A program made the position numbers and the translations under genes. From assembly GCA_021014945.1 (NCBI GenBank), contig MU266340.1, forward strand, positions 173,721 through 237,720: a stretch of 64,000 nt of DNA, given 5' to 3'. A model generated the notes under the pieces. The model made no database searches. It worked only from the letters and a program-made list of their open reading frames with translations, and was not told the DNA's origin. Shown one piece after another: positions 35,085 to 45,318 of the stretch. How positions within the stretch are numbered: position 1 is the stretch's first letter; each line of letters opens with the position of its first letter. This stretch comes from Leucogyrophana mollusca (lineage: Eukaryota; Basidiomycota; Agaricomycetes; Boletales).

Positions 35085-37768
35085 AAAGGTGGTGTTTACC
35101 TGCGGGACAACCGAGTAAATGGCACAGTTCGATCGCGCCCAGAGACAATCCGCGATTTTAAAGGCTGAATGCCCCTGGACGGCGAGTATCGTTTTACCAA
35201 AGGACCTTTGTCACTAAATAAAACGTTAACAAGGGATAGTGGTTCTCGGACAGTTCTCCTCACATCTCAGAGGGCGAGCAACCTTTCACTGAACGGGACT
35301 GCGTAAAATGCTTTGGCATCGAGGGGAGCAAACCTGACAGGAACAATGACGGCTACTGAATTTATATACTTATTTCCCGGGCTTGTTTGCGAGATAAATT
35401 ATTGGAGCAGCACGCCCCCCAATATGGGATCGGATCGTCGCACTGCGGATGCTTTTCTTGCAAGGTTCCTTAGTGTGTGCATTTGCCACTCTACTCCAGG
35501 CGGAGTTTTAGTACGCCGAGAGTTAGATACGGATGACAGACTGACCTCAGGGCGGGCTACTCGACGAGAGTTATGCACGTGACGTAGATATGGTGTGGCA
35601 AACGAGAAGCGCCCAAGTGGCAAATGAACCATAGATGTGGCAATTACACACGCCATTCAGCCATGCCGATCAAACACGAGAAAATGATACCACGCACAGT
35701 ACTTGCCACACACTCTGGAATTCGGATAGACCGGCACTTGAGCAATGGTTACTCCCTTGGTGCTCTTTCTTTCATTTGCCACACTTGGCATGCCTGAACA
35801 AGGTTTGTCCGATACCGCGGAGTCTGTTCAATTCAAAAGGACGTTTTCTGCTGATAAAAGGGAAGGTAATGACCCTGGATTCGCCGCGAAAAACCCTTAT
35901 ACACGACCGGGGGTAAGGTCTCCCCCACCAACCTCGAAAGACATGAGTGGCCGCAAAGCGTTAACAACACAACTGACCGTGATCCGCAAGCACTCCAAAT
36001 CCGAAGTCGAAGCACTGCACTAGAAAAAAGGAGGCGGCTTTCCCAATGGGATAGTTTAGTGACATGGGCGCTAATTCGTCGCTCGGAGCGAAGCCAGCCA
36101 TAACTATTGAGATCGAGCTGGGTAGCTAGGGAGAAATCTAGTCAGCACAAGGCGACGAAGAACGATTGACCAAAGGTCTTTATGCCTAACACGCCGTGAA
36201 AATAGGTCTGTGGTAGTTCCTCGAGGATTGTCCCCGTGTATGCTCCACATAGATTCCTGAGTTCGATCCTGGTGTTGTAATCGGAAAGCCTTGGGCATTC
36301 GGAGTCAGTCGGGTGCGAACTCGACGTGACTGTAGCATGATTTTCTTGGCTGAGCCGTAGGGCAGACAACGAGCTACCGGCAGTAGGGGCCATTGGAAAG
36401 CATGTAGTTTCGAGTTGAGGAGTTTCTGTTGCAATGAAGGCTTTCATGGAGCATTTTCTGCCGCGAAACAAATATCACCGGGGCCGTAGATGGTATGGTG
36501 GACGCGTGTCGAAGTCTTTGAAGGTTTTGAACCAGCCAATCGACCCGCTGACAGATCGTCATGATGGTTCTTTGAGGGACGGCCACCTTGAAAGGGAGGG
36601 GGGACTATCCGTGGCGAGATGCTAATCTTGAAGTAGACATCTACAAATATTCACTGGGCTCATTAATTTCGCTGTTTTGCATTTTTTGATTTATGATCCT
36701 GATCATTAATGATCAGGCCTCAGGGACCGCATCTGCGATAGCCAAAGGTACTCCATTTTGCTTCAAGTTCGCGTGGGGTCGTAATCTGAGTGCCTACGCC
36801 TCTGCACTCACGAATGACGTTGCGTGTTACGCAGACCCCGACTCCGACAGAGGGAAGGCTATATATAACTTGTAAGCTGAACTGCCGTCGGATATTTCTT
36901 GACGCGGGCAGATGGCGGAAAGCAGCCTGAGAGCTAGAGAAATCGCTGATAACTGTCCTAAGCGCCGGAGAAGTCTCTGCCTCAATAAAGAACTTACGGG
37001 TAATTTAGTAAGACGCCTGGAGTTTACTATAGGCAGCCCTGGGATCTTCGATATCGGATATGCAGCCAGTCAATCGACAAACAATGGCTCGAGCTCAGCA
37101 CCCAGGTTATACCAAGGGAGAACATGAGGACATGTCGTGCTCGACATACATGGTAGATACCAGGGAAGTATTTTTGCTGCAATTATTGACAGCATGATCG
37201 GAACGATCCGAGTCCCTCTGATACGACAAGGCCGGACTGGAGCTTGCAGAGAAAGGAGGTAAGAGGCTGACGTCGAAATGGCAGTAAGGCATACTGATTG
37301 ATGAGCGGTAAGCCTGCCCATGTGACGATCTTTGTAGCTTTGCCGGAGAAAACCTCAAGCAAGCCATGATTGTCGCCCAGTTCTGCACTCAGGGCTCGAG
37401 CGCTAGGTGGCCGATGAGGTCATCAGAAGCAAAGCCAGGAGGGGAGTCCTGAGGGGAGCTGCTTGCCTCAAGGCAATGATATTTTCAAGTTGTGGCATTC
37501 TCGAAAACCTGATCAGATGCTGTGGTAGTTATCGGGACAGTTGGAATTTGGAGCCATACATCCAAGCCAGACGGACCGGTTTGAGCAGTTTTTGAGCAGT
37601 CTGTTGCAATCATAAATCCTCGAACCACCGGCCAAACGACCGCGAGGCCGATAGGCAGTGTATCGAATTCTTGATGTTGAGCTTGGAGACAAACGCAAGG
37701 TTGTCAGACTATGTCAAGACGGTTGAATACCGCGCAGAGGTGTAAAAGATGGCATGATCATTATTCGA
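35085..37768. other. gene-free region
   Basis: About 2.7 kb without a supported gene. A minus frame at 36142-36471 lacks an ATG and a family. A perfect 20-bp palindrome lies at 36698-36717. Confidence 0.4.
36698..36717. repeat. perfect 20-bp palindrome
   Basis: CCTGATCATT followed directly by its reverse complement AATGATCAGG, with no loop. It lies in an AT-rich gene-free stretch. Confidence 0.9.
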
Positions 37769-38417
37769 TCAATGGGTTTTTGGGCTTGAATCTGCCTGCA
37801 CCTGACCTCCGCCAATGATCATTCTCGCTACCTTTCCTTCTGCGTCTTCGATCTCCACTTCTACATTCTGGGAGGCGTCCAAGTGCTCATCTTCGCCTGC
37901 ATCTCCTACAGCTCCCTCCCCCTCTTCCAACTTCATCATCTGTACCAGCCACCGAGCTCCATCTTCCCACCCTGCATTCTCCGCCTCACCGAGAGGTGAT
38001 CTCCCGGAGGCGTTTTTGATATCGATCAAATCAGCGCCTGGGCCGGCGGGGAATTGTATAAGCTTTTGCGCGACAGTGAGATGCTGATTTAGCGCAGCCC
38101 AGTGTAGGGGTGTTGACAACGCCTCATTTTGTGCGGATATGAGAGATGGGGGTACGAGTGGTAGCAGGTATTCGAGCACGTCTACGGCACGCCTTGCACT
38201 TTACGCAACGTCGATAATTTCGTCCCGGGTGCTTACCTACGTGTCCATTGGCGCAGACCATGTGCAGCACGGTGTTTCCGTTGTTATCATGAATCGTGGG
38301 GATAACGCCCGATCCGAACTTGGAGACAAACTGTTGCACCTCCTCTAGTTCGCCATAGCGGCATGAAAGAAGAAGATCATCCAAGTCATCATCAGATGGC
38401 GACGGACGCACAGACAT
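37769..38417 (-). CDS. YAR1: YAR1-like ankyrin repeat protein
   Basis: Exons 38417-38237 and 38181-37769 give 197 residues, close to the 200 of yeast Yar1. An acidic start (PSPSDDDLDDLLLSCRYG) leads into ankyrin repeats with NNGNTVLHMVCANGH, STPLHWAALNQHLTVAQ and DIKNASGRSPLGEAENAGWE, then ARWLVQMM and an acidic tail (EGEGAVGDAGEDEH). Yar1 is the dedicated chaperone of ribosomal protein Rps3 (uS3), keeping it soluble until nuclear assembly of the 40S subunit. The GRSPLGEAE...GWE...WLV pattern is typical of this family. The gene is intact and diverges from the GPCR-like gene. Confidence 0.85.
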
Positions 38418-39251
38418 AGTGGATAGGGATAGAGATATGATCGGACAGCAAAACTTTTGCAAACTTTCGGTCTTTTTTCGGCGCACTCCCGACATTGCGA
38501 CCAGAAACGGCCAACAGAGCTGCTGACTAACATCTTCCGGCCGCTCCCTTGGACCTTGGTAAACCGCGAACTGCTCACGGACACGTTGCCAGTGACTGCG
38601 CACACTTTGATCCCCCTGCTCTGAGAAAAATAACAGCTCGCGGCTTGTGGATCTCACACAAGAGTTCTGAACTCTCCATGGAGACTTTTAGAGAATCCAC
38701 CCTAGTGGGGCACACAGCCTCCCACTGGCGTGTCCGCCGAGGCTCGTGAGCCGGCTTCCAGACATGGTGGGAGCTCATCTGACAGCTCCGTTCCTCTCTC
38801 AGTATGGTTCGGTTCATACTTTTCTTGCAACATTTCAACCACAGCTTTGGGTATACACAACACACTCGTTGACTGCGATGCCGAGCCAGAGGTGCCGTTA
38901 CCTAGTATTTTCTTACCTAGCTCGGATCGAAGCCCTTGATCCCAGGCTGTATCGAGTTCCACCGACCATGTGCTCCCTGCCCGCACAGTTCCTGGCAAGT
39001 GGCCAGAGGGGGACGTACCCGAGACATGTATGCCATCAATCTGCAAAAATTGCCAATCTTTAAAATTGGATGCAGGTCGCCAGCACCTCTTGATTTCACA
39101 TCCCCTCCTGCGGGTTTTAAGGCATGCAGATATCGTGGTTACACCTTTGAGCTCTATTTCTAGTCTCCCCTGCAGGCCAGCGTTCTCCCCCCCCTTATCT
39201 TCTGCTCGTGTCCCCCTTCCCGGTGTTATCCTTTCGCTTTCGAACCTAATC
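38418..39251. other. divergent promoter region between YAR1-like and GPCR-like genes
   Basis: 834 bp shared upstream region. Long frames on both strands (for example minus 38702-39355) overlap the first exon of the plus-strand gene and show no family. I treat them as chance. Confidence 0.5.
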
Positions 39252-41292
39252 ATGGCGCACACAACTCCAGCCGTCAACCTTGTCTGGGCAATCATAACAA
39301 TCCTGGTCAGTAACGGCTCTTGACGTGCTTTTGGAAGTCGGTGTTTACGCACCACCCCTTACAGCTGGGCTCCTTCCTGGTTTTCCATCTCTGGTCGTTT
39401 GATCGCTTCAAATGTCTCAAGTGAGTCTTCTCGTTCTGGCAAAGGTGTGATCCAACCAAGTTGTAGGTGGAACCAAGGTCCACATTCTGGAGCGTTTAAA
39501 CGTGTCATGACGGTGCGATGACGGGTTTTTATAGCTATTCAAACCATTAAACTGACAAGACGTTCCTCTAGTATTCATACCTGACAAGCGTACCTCTGAT
39601 AATTGTATACGCGGTGGGATTTGCGATAATAAAGTATGACTACGGATTCACGGTCATCCCGGGGCAAGGAAGTAGGTGATGGCCCTGCCTGTGAGTACAC
39701 ATTGAGAGCTGATATCTGCCCGTGTCAGTCATGCCTACCCCCTACGAACTTTGGAGTGATAGTGCTCAAAGTGCTATACTTCCGCTGTACCTTTGTTTTG
39801 CCATTGCTTGGGGACTCGAAATGTAAGTCGAGAGCAATCTCCTTAGTCACGATTAACTCATTGGGAGTAGGGTGTCGCACTTAGAAGGTAACGGTGGTGT
39901 TTTGACTGCTCCAACAATATATCTCACCCGAATGCTCGTCCTCTATTGGTAGAGCTATGCTTCTGGCTCTTCTTGGTAAATGCAGGTTCGGCGCAGCAAG
40001 ATTGGTTTAGGAGTCTCTACTTCAAAACGTGGGCGTTTGGCTCGGTGATTGCAGTCGTTTACATGCCTCTCGTCACCATTTTTACTCGGGGCGACCCGTA
40101 TAAGGTCATTCTATACATTACTTTCGGAGCCAAGTCGCTGATATCTCTCCTGTGGCTGATAGTGCGAAGCATACACGTTCTTGGCCGGGAGCCTCGGGAG
40201 CTTGTCGCTAACAATATGGTTCCTCCCAGTCCTGTTCGTACCATCTGTTGCATTCCACCTTCCGTTCCGTTCCTGACGACTTTCGCCTTTTAGATGGGCA
40301 TTCCCTGGATTCCTTCGTAACTTGGTGCGGCCCAATGGTACACATATATAGCATTTTTTTCACCGGGCCTGTTCTCTTAGAAACAGTCCAACGTTGACAT
40401 GAGGACGATGGTGCGGCTTACAAAATTCCACGAACTGAACGTAAGTCTGTTCCACATCGACGCTCAGCCACATCTCAGAGCTGTTCTCTCAGTGCATTCG
40501 CATCGTATTCCGTTTCCTCTTCACGGTACCTTTTGTCATCCTTGGCATTGATGGCGTCCGGCCACATCAACACATCAATGATAAAATGTGCTTTTGGTTT
40601 TCACTATCTATAGATATTTGCGACACTGACCGTTGCATCTCCATTCTAGGTTCCCAACCGGTACGAGTGCAGCTAACTTGATATCGCGCACACCACTAAC
40701 GAAACTCGGCCATCAGATCTACTGGCCATGATCGCCGGTGTGGGTTGTGTTGTCTCTTCCGGTATCACTCTGGTGGTGTGTTATTTCGTGGCCTAGTAGC
40801 AATCAGCGCCGACGTTTGACCGCAATTCCACAGATATTCTTTCCGCGCTCGATCGAAGGCGAGATCGCGTCCAAAGAAGCTGCTCAGGAGCGTCGACTCC
40901 AGTCCACGATCGGACGCCGAAGCATAGCCCAGTCTCAATACTCCGAACGTACGCAATTGCAATACCAATACAACTCGCCCCGGCCCACTCCGTCACCGAT
41001 ACCTCGGGGCTCCGTGGCATTACCGAGCTACGATGCGTTTAGCCATGGGGCCACCTCGCCGTCGAAGTTTGCTATGGACGACGTCGATATCGATATCAAG
41101 CACGTATCACCGACACTGTTGATGCAACCAAATCGGCGGACGAAGGACGGGGATGTGGAACTTGGCGGGGTGGTTTTAACGGAGGCCAGCTTGACCAGGC
41201 ATAACACGACGCTGAGGGCTTCGAGCGTGAATCACCTCGTGCATAACTTCAGGTCACCGATCGGTGAGTCTTTGAAACTCCTGGCTGCTTAA
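39252..41292 (+). CDS. GPCR-like multi-pass membrane protein
   Basis: Fourteen exons (39252-39305, 39365-39420, 39467-39512, 39572-39671, 39729-39822, 39871-39887, 39953-40104, 40163-40233, 40294-40324, 40381-40440, 40493-40587, 40650-40660, 40717-40775, 40834-41292) give 434 residues in consistent phase. Several transmembrane helices are visible, around LGSFLVFHLWSFDRFKCLKW, YLTSVPLIIVYAVGFAIIKY, ILPLYLCFAIAWGLEMVSHL and LLAMIAGVGCVVSSGITLV, with EELCFWLFLVNAGSAQQDWF between. A long cytoplasmic-type tail follows (IFFPRSIEGEIASKEAAQER...DGDVELGGV). I recall this as a conserved basidiomycete family, usually uncharacterised and GPCR-like. The ligand is unknown. An 11-nt exon (40650-40660) is notable. 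The 3' end may instead use a GTGAGT intron near 41263. Confidence 0.8.
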
Positions 41293-41666
41293 AGTCGGTC
41301 TCCTCACGCGTTCAAACTCGTAGAACTCGGCGAGGCACCCTATTGGTATCGTTAATCCCGTGGGCCAAAGCCGCGTGAAACGGAGCACTTCCGGACAATG
41401 GCATTGTACTTTTAGTGATACTACACATATCCCGGTCATACCTTGTAGCTGCACTACATGACTGAGTCGACTGCATGCATTCATTACCATCAGTGTTGGC
41501 GTGAGAACGTCTGAGAACGTCCTCAACATCTCGCTCACCAACCTGCCTCTTGCAATTGTTTCACTGTGACGTATCTCACACCAGCGATAGCATCATCCTC
41601 GGTGCTCACCTATTGGAATACTTCTCTGTAACGCACCCATTAAAGCTAGCCAGCCCGATCTCCAAG
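41293..41666. other. intergenic
   Basis: 3' flank of the GPCR-like gene and upstream region of the CHY gene. A minus frame (41593-42006) is antisense to the CHY exons. Confidence 0.5.
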
Positions 41667-42298
41667 ATGTGGTCAGTGTCTTGTCTTTCCGGAGGATGCC
41701 TATCGCCCTAAAGACTGAAATTCTTCGGCGGCATAACAACTCAATACCCTCATACTCCTGCCCACCGATCGCATTCTTTTTCATCTTCGTTGCAGCAAAC
41801 ACGTTTTGAACGCTCAAGTCTCTATTCGCGCACCGTGTTGCAAACAATGGTTTGATTGTGCGGAGTGTCATGCAGAAACCCAGGATCACCGACTTGCGAA
41901 GACCACTGAAATGGCGTTCATTTGCAAGAAATGCAAGAAAGCATTCCGGAAGGATATGACGAGTTACGAGGAGAGCGATGAGTTCTGCCCACATTGTGAC
42001 AACCATTATGTGAGTTTTGCTGCCATAATGTCAAGGTATCTTCAGCTCCTACCCATGTCCTAACGTCGCCGTTGCCAACTGCGCAGGTCATCGACGCAAA
42101 AACTCCTCAGGCTGCTTTAGGGATAGAGGGCGAAGATGCACGAATCGATGCACGGTAGGCCAAGGTGCACGCTGGAAAAGCATGCAGTGACTAACGGAGA
42201 TTTGCTTCAACTCTATCAGCCTACTGAAAGACGATCGCATCCAACAAGACCCGAAGCGCTCTCTCTTCGCTCAGGATTTTTCGGGACGTATAGGTTGA
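41667..42298 (+). CDS. HOT13: CHY-type zinc-finger protein (HOT13-like)
   Basis: Exons 41667-41671, 41796-42009, 42087-42154 and 42220-42298 give 121 residues. The first coding exon is only ATGTG. Splicing it (gtcagt donor, gcag acceptor) to CAAACAC yields the expected start MCKHVLNAQVSIRAPCC. The CHY zinc pattern is complete: CKH, APCCKQWFDCAECHAE, H in QDH, CKKCKKAF and CPHCDNHYV. The tail reads DPKRSLFAQDFSGRIG. In yeast, Hot13 is an intermembrane-space protein that removes zinc from Mia40 and helps small Tim assembly. The basidiomycete relatives share the domain, so a mitochondrial role is inferred. Confidence 0.82.
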
Positions 42299-42716
42299 TG
42301 GGGTTGCAGCCGCCTGTCTCGCCCCTCATGGGCTTTATTTTTTTCCTGGTCGCTTTGTGACATGGCTCTCAGGCCTCTTGACTGGGGTGTACGTTTCAAT
42401 TATGAACATAGAATAATGGCGATTCTCGCTTCTTCTCTTTTGCGCTGTCTATGTCTGATCTCGGTGGAAAGCTACCGTGTGTCCCGACACATTTCCACAA
42501 CTCCGACTTCTTGTTGTGGAGCTAGCAGTTTGCACTATTTCCGCAATTCCACGTCTCATGCTCAACTTCCCTGTCCCGTTCTAGGCTTTCGCTATGTCGC
42601 GGCCATGGCCTGTGACGCCACTTTCCCTGCGGTCATACTCTACTCAGTTGAAATACCGTTGGGAGCCCCTGACGTTGCATGACAAAGAGAATGACACAAC
42701 GGTCGATCGTCCCGCC

Positions 42717-42723
42717 TATATAA
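42717..42723 (+). promoter_or_regulatory. TATA box of the opsin-related gene
   Basis: TATATAA, 100 bp upstream of the ATG and 9-15 bp upstream of a pyrimidine-rich tract where initiation is likely. Confidence 0.6.
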
Positions 42724-42731
42724 CGGGTTTT

Positions 42732-42779
42732 CACTTGCCCTCCTTTTTACTTGTCCTCCTTTTCACTTACCCTCCTTTC
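42732..42779 (+). repeat. three tandem 16-nt pyrimidine-rich units
   Basis: CACTTGCCCTCCTTTT, TACTTGTCCTCCTTTT and CACTTACCCTCCTTTC follow each other without gaps, between the TATA box and the start codon. The tract coincides with the expected transcription start region. Confidence 0.85.
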
Positions 42780-42816
42780 CATCACAGACCACGACAAGTC
42801 TAACCCCGCAAACAGT

Positions 42817-43887
42817 ATGGCGAACACAGCCCTCGATAGCAATCCGCCTACCGGTGACCGCCATATTACCACCCATGCCTCTGACTGGCTATGGGCCGTC
42901 TTCGCTCTTATGCTCCTCTCTATGTTGATAAGCATCTTCTGGACGAGCTCGGTGAGGTCTCCACCCAATGCATCGTCTCACAATTCTGATTTATTGTGTT
43001 GAAGAGTATCAGGCGAAATAGGACATTCCATCAAATACCAGTGATCGTCCTGACTGTGTCCACCATAGCATACTTTGCTATGGCATCTGATCTCGGTTAC
43101 ACTCTCATTGCTGCTGAATTTGGCTCTCAGCCGACCCGCCAGATTTGGGTTTGTGCTCCCCCCCCTCTTTTTGGATCGCACTAAATTCCGCTTTCTCCAG
43201 TATGTGCGCTACATCCAGTGGTTCATCAACGCCCCTTTGCTGCTTCTAGGATTGTTACTCCTTACGGGGTTGTCGGCCTCTGACATCCTCACGACGATGT
43301 TCTTTTCCTGGGTGCTAGTCGTTTGCGGGCTTGTAGGCGCACTTACACACAGCTCTTACAAGTGGGGCTTCTTCGCATTCGGTCTGTTTGCTCTGTTCTA
43401 CATATGGTGAGTAGCACGTTTCTCGCCTACTGTATTGTCTTCTGACTGTCTTTATAGGTACCGTCTCCATGGACATTCTTCACGCTTTCCTTTCCGAACG
43501 GGCAGCGGTGCGCGTACTGGCTTCCGTGGGGGAGCTGGCTACCTCTCGTTTATCTGGCTCCTATACCCCATCTGCTGGGGCCTTTCAGAGGGATCCAACC
43601 GCATCACGCCCACCAGTGAAATGGTGTTTTACGGTATCCTTGATATCTTGTCTGGCCCCGTATTCTTGGCGATGTTCATGTCTCGCGTGCATAAGCTCGA
43701 TTATACAGAGCTTGGTGCCGTTGGGCTCGATGCTACTGGCAGAGGCGTGGTAGGCGAGAAAGGCACCGGTGCTGTGCAACAAGGCACGAGAGGTGCGGCA
43801 CCAGGTGCAGGTATGGCTCCTGGTAATGCGGGCGGTATCAATGGTGCTGGCGTGGGCGCCAACGGCGCAACAGATGGGAGGGTTTAG
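42817..43887 (+). CDS. opsin-related protein (HSP30/YRO2-like), lacking the retinal lysine
   Basis: Exons 42817-42951, 43005-43148, 43201-43406 and 43458-43887 give 304 residues. Seven helices of the microbial-rhodopsin fold are visible: WLWAVFALMLLSMLISIFW, VSTIAYFAMASDLGYTLIAA, RQIWYVRYIQWFINAPLLLL, MFFSWVLVVCGLVGALTHSS, GFFAFGLFALFYIW, FIWLLYPICWGLSEGSN and MVFYGILDILSGPVFLAMF. In the last helix the LD-x-x-x-K motif that binds retinal in true opsins reads LDILSG, so the Schiff-base lysine is glycine. This matches fungal opsin-related proteins such as Hsp30 and Yro2, stress-linked plasma-membrane proteins without a chromophore. The tail after about residue 240 is Gly/Ala-rich. Confidence 0.9.
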
Positions 43888-45318
43888 GTCCCCTTATGGC
43901 TTTACTGTTCTGCTTTGATTTCTTTTTTCATGTAAATGCGATATGCCTCCCTTCAGAATATTCCGATCTCAAGCTCATGTAAATTCCCACTAATTTCTCA
44001 AGTCATAAATAGTAAACCATTTTCGGCTCGTCGAATATACATCAGCTACCTTTGATGCAAATTATCGGCGTGTTGAATGTTAACTTTCCGATAAAGGACG
44101 TCCGTGAAGGAAGGCTCGACGATGTTTCTACTGGTCGGCCATGGGGGTGTTCTTCCCATTGGTTTGGGTCGCGAGCAATTCTCCAGACGTCTCTCTCAGG
44201 CTCAGCGGGGCTGGCCCTTGCTGCTGGTGACTGCCACTGAGTCAGGAATGCCTCTAATATTATAGGGCGCTAACAGGAACCGTTGTTTGGCAACACCCTC
44301 CGAAATAAACAAATGACCTTGTCACGCCAACTTTGATCCTGTCCACCTCGGCTTCAAGTTCAAGATGTAGACATGGTCAGGACACTGCCAATGCAAGGCT
44401 CTGGCTTATCTACTACATAAGACGCGATAAATATTTTTACGTCGTGCTTGCAGACCACACTGAGCCTCCAATAATATTTGCTCAGCTGGGATCATCTCGC
44501 AGGGTTACTTCTTCGCAGAGGTGCACTTGGACGACCAACTTCGAAGAACCTTGACGTAAGTGCATTGTGTCGCGCCTCGTTGGGTTTCATATATATCGAC
44601 TCACAGCATAGAATTTCCAGCGATGTAAGATATATATCCGCAGGGGATTCATGGTGATATTATAAAGCGAAACGAACAAGCCAGTTCGCTCACTGTTCAT
44701 GGCCAGCAGTTATCTGGTGCTTGACCCGCCCATGCGTCGATATCACCTCCTCGATGATCCCTGTCCTGAGTTTCTATTGGGTAGGCGCATATTCTGAATA
44801 TCGCATTTATGGACTGAAGCACTCACAAGATAGGCTGTCACCTGCAGGTGGCCTTGTAGTCGTTGGCGTGGGGGTTCGGCCTGGAGTTTGGAGAGTGTTA
44901 CCTAGCTTAGGGCACAGGGATCGTCACAGATGTCTATTCAGAGGAGAAAGGCTGTCAGGTAGCTGTGTGGGCAACACTATGATGCTAGCACAACCGTAAC
45001 GACGAGGTCAGGAGAAAAGATTTCCTCACTTTTTGCGATCATCGGGCGATTTACAGCCCATTTGCATGCCGGGTTTAAATGCGTCTGTAAGCCGTAGGCT
45101 GTACAACCACGCCTAAATGTGTGAGCAGGTCCCAAAGGACTTGATGATCAATTGGGGTGGCAGTGTGTGCTTGCGGGACACCGCCACTGGGCGCTGCAAC
45201 TGTGCAACAAGACCGCTCACTCCCAACGTCCATCTCGACCACTGGTCAGGTTTAAAACAACGACGCTCTGCACGGAAATTGCTGTACCTCTCTTCGTTTC
45301 AGGCTTAAACCACTAACT
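43888..45318. other. intergenic
   Basis: About 1.4 kb with no supported exon or RNA gene. It contains the 3' flank of the opsin-related gene and the upstream region of the F-BAR gene. Confidence 0.45.

Larger units (their letters stand above)
42299..42816. other. intergenic with the opsin-related gene promoter
   Basis: 3' flank of the CHY gene and upstream region of the opsin-related gene, with the TATA box and triplet pyrimidine repeat described separately. Confidence 0.6.

Noticed and set aside
36142..36471. 109-codon minus frame
   Set aside because: Begins with TTG, lacks splice partners and shows no family resemblance.
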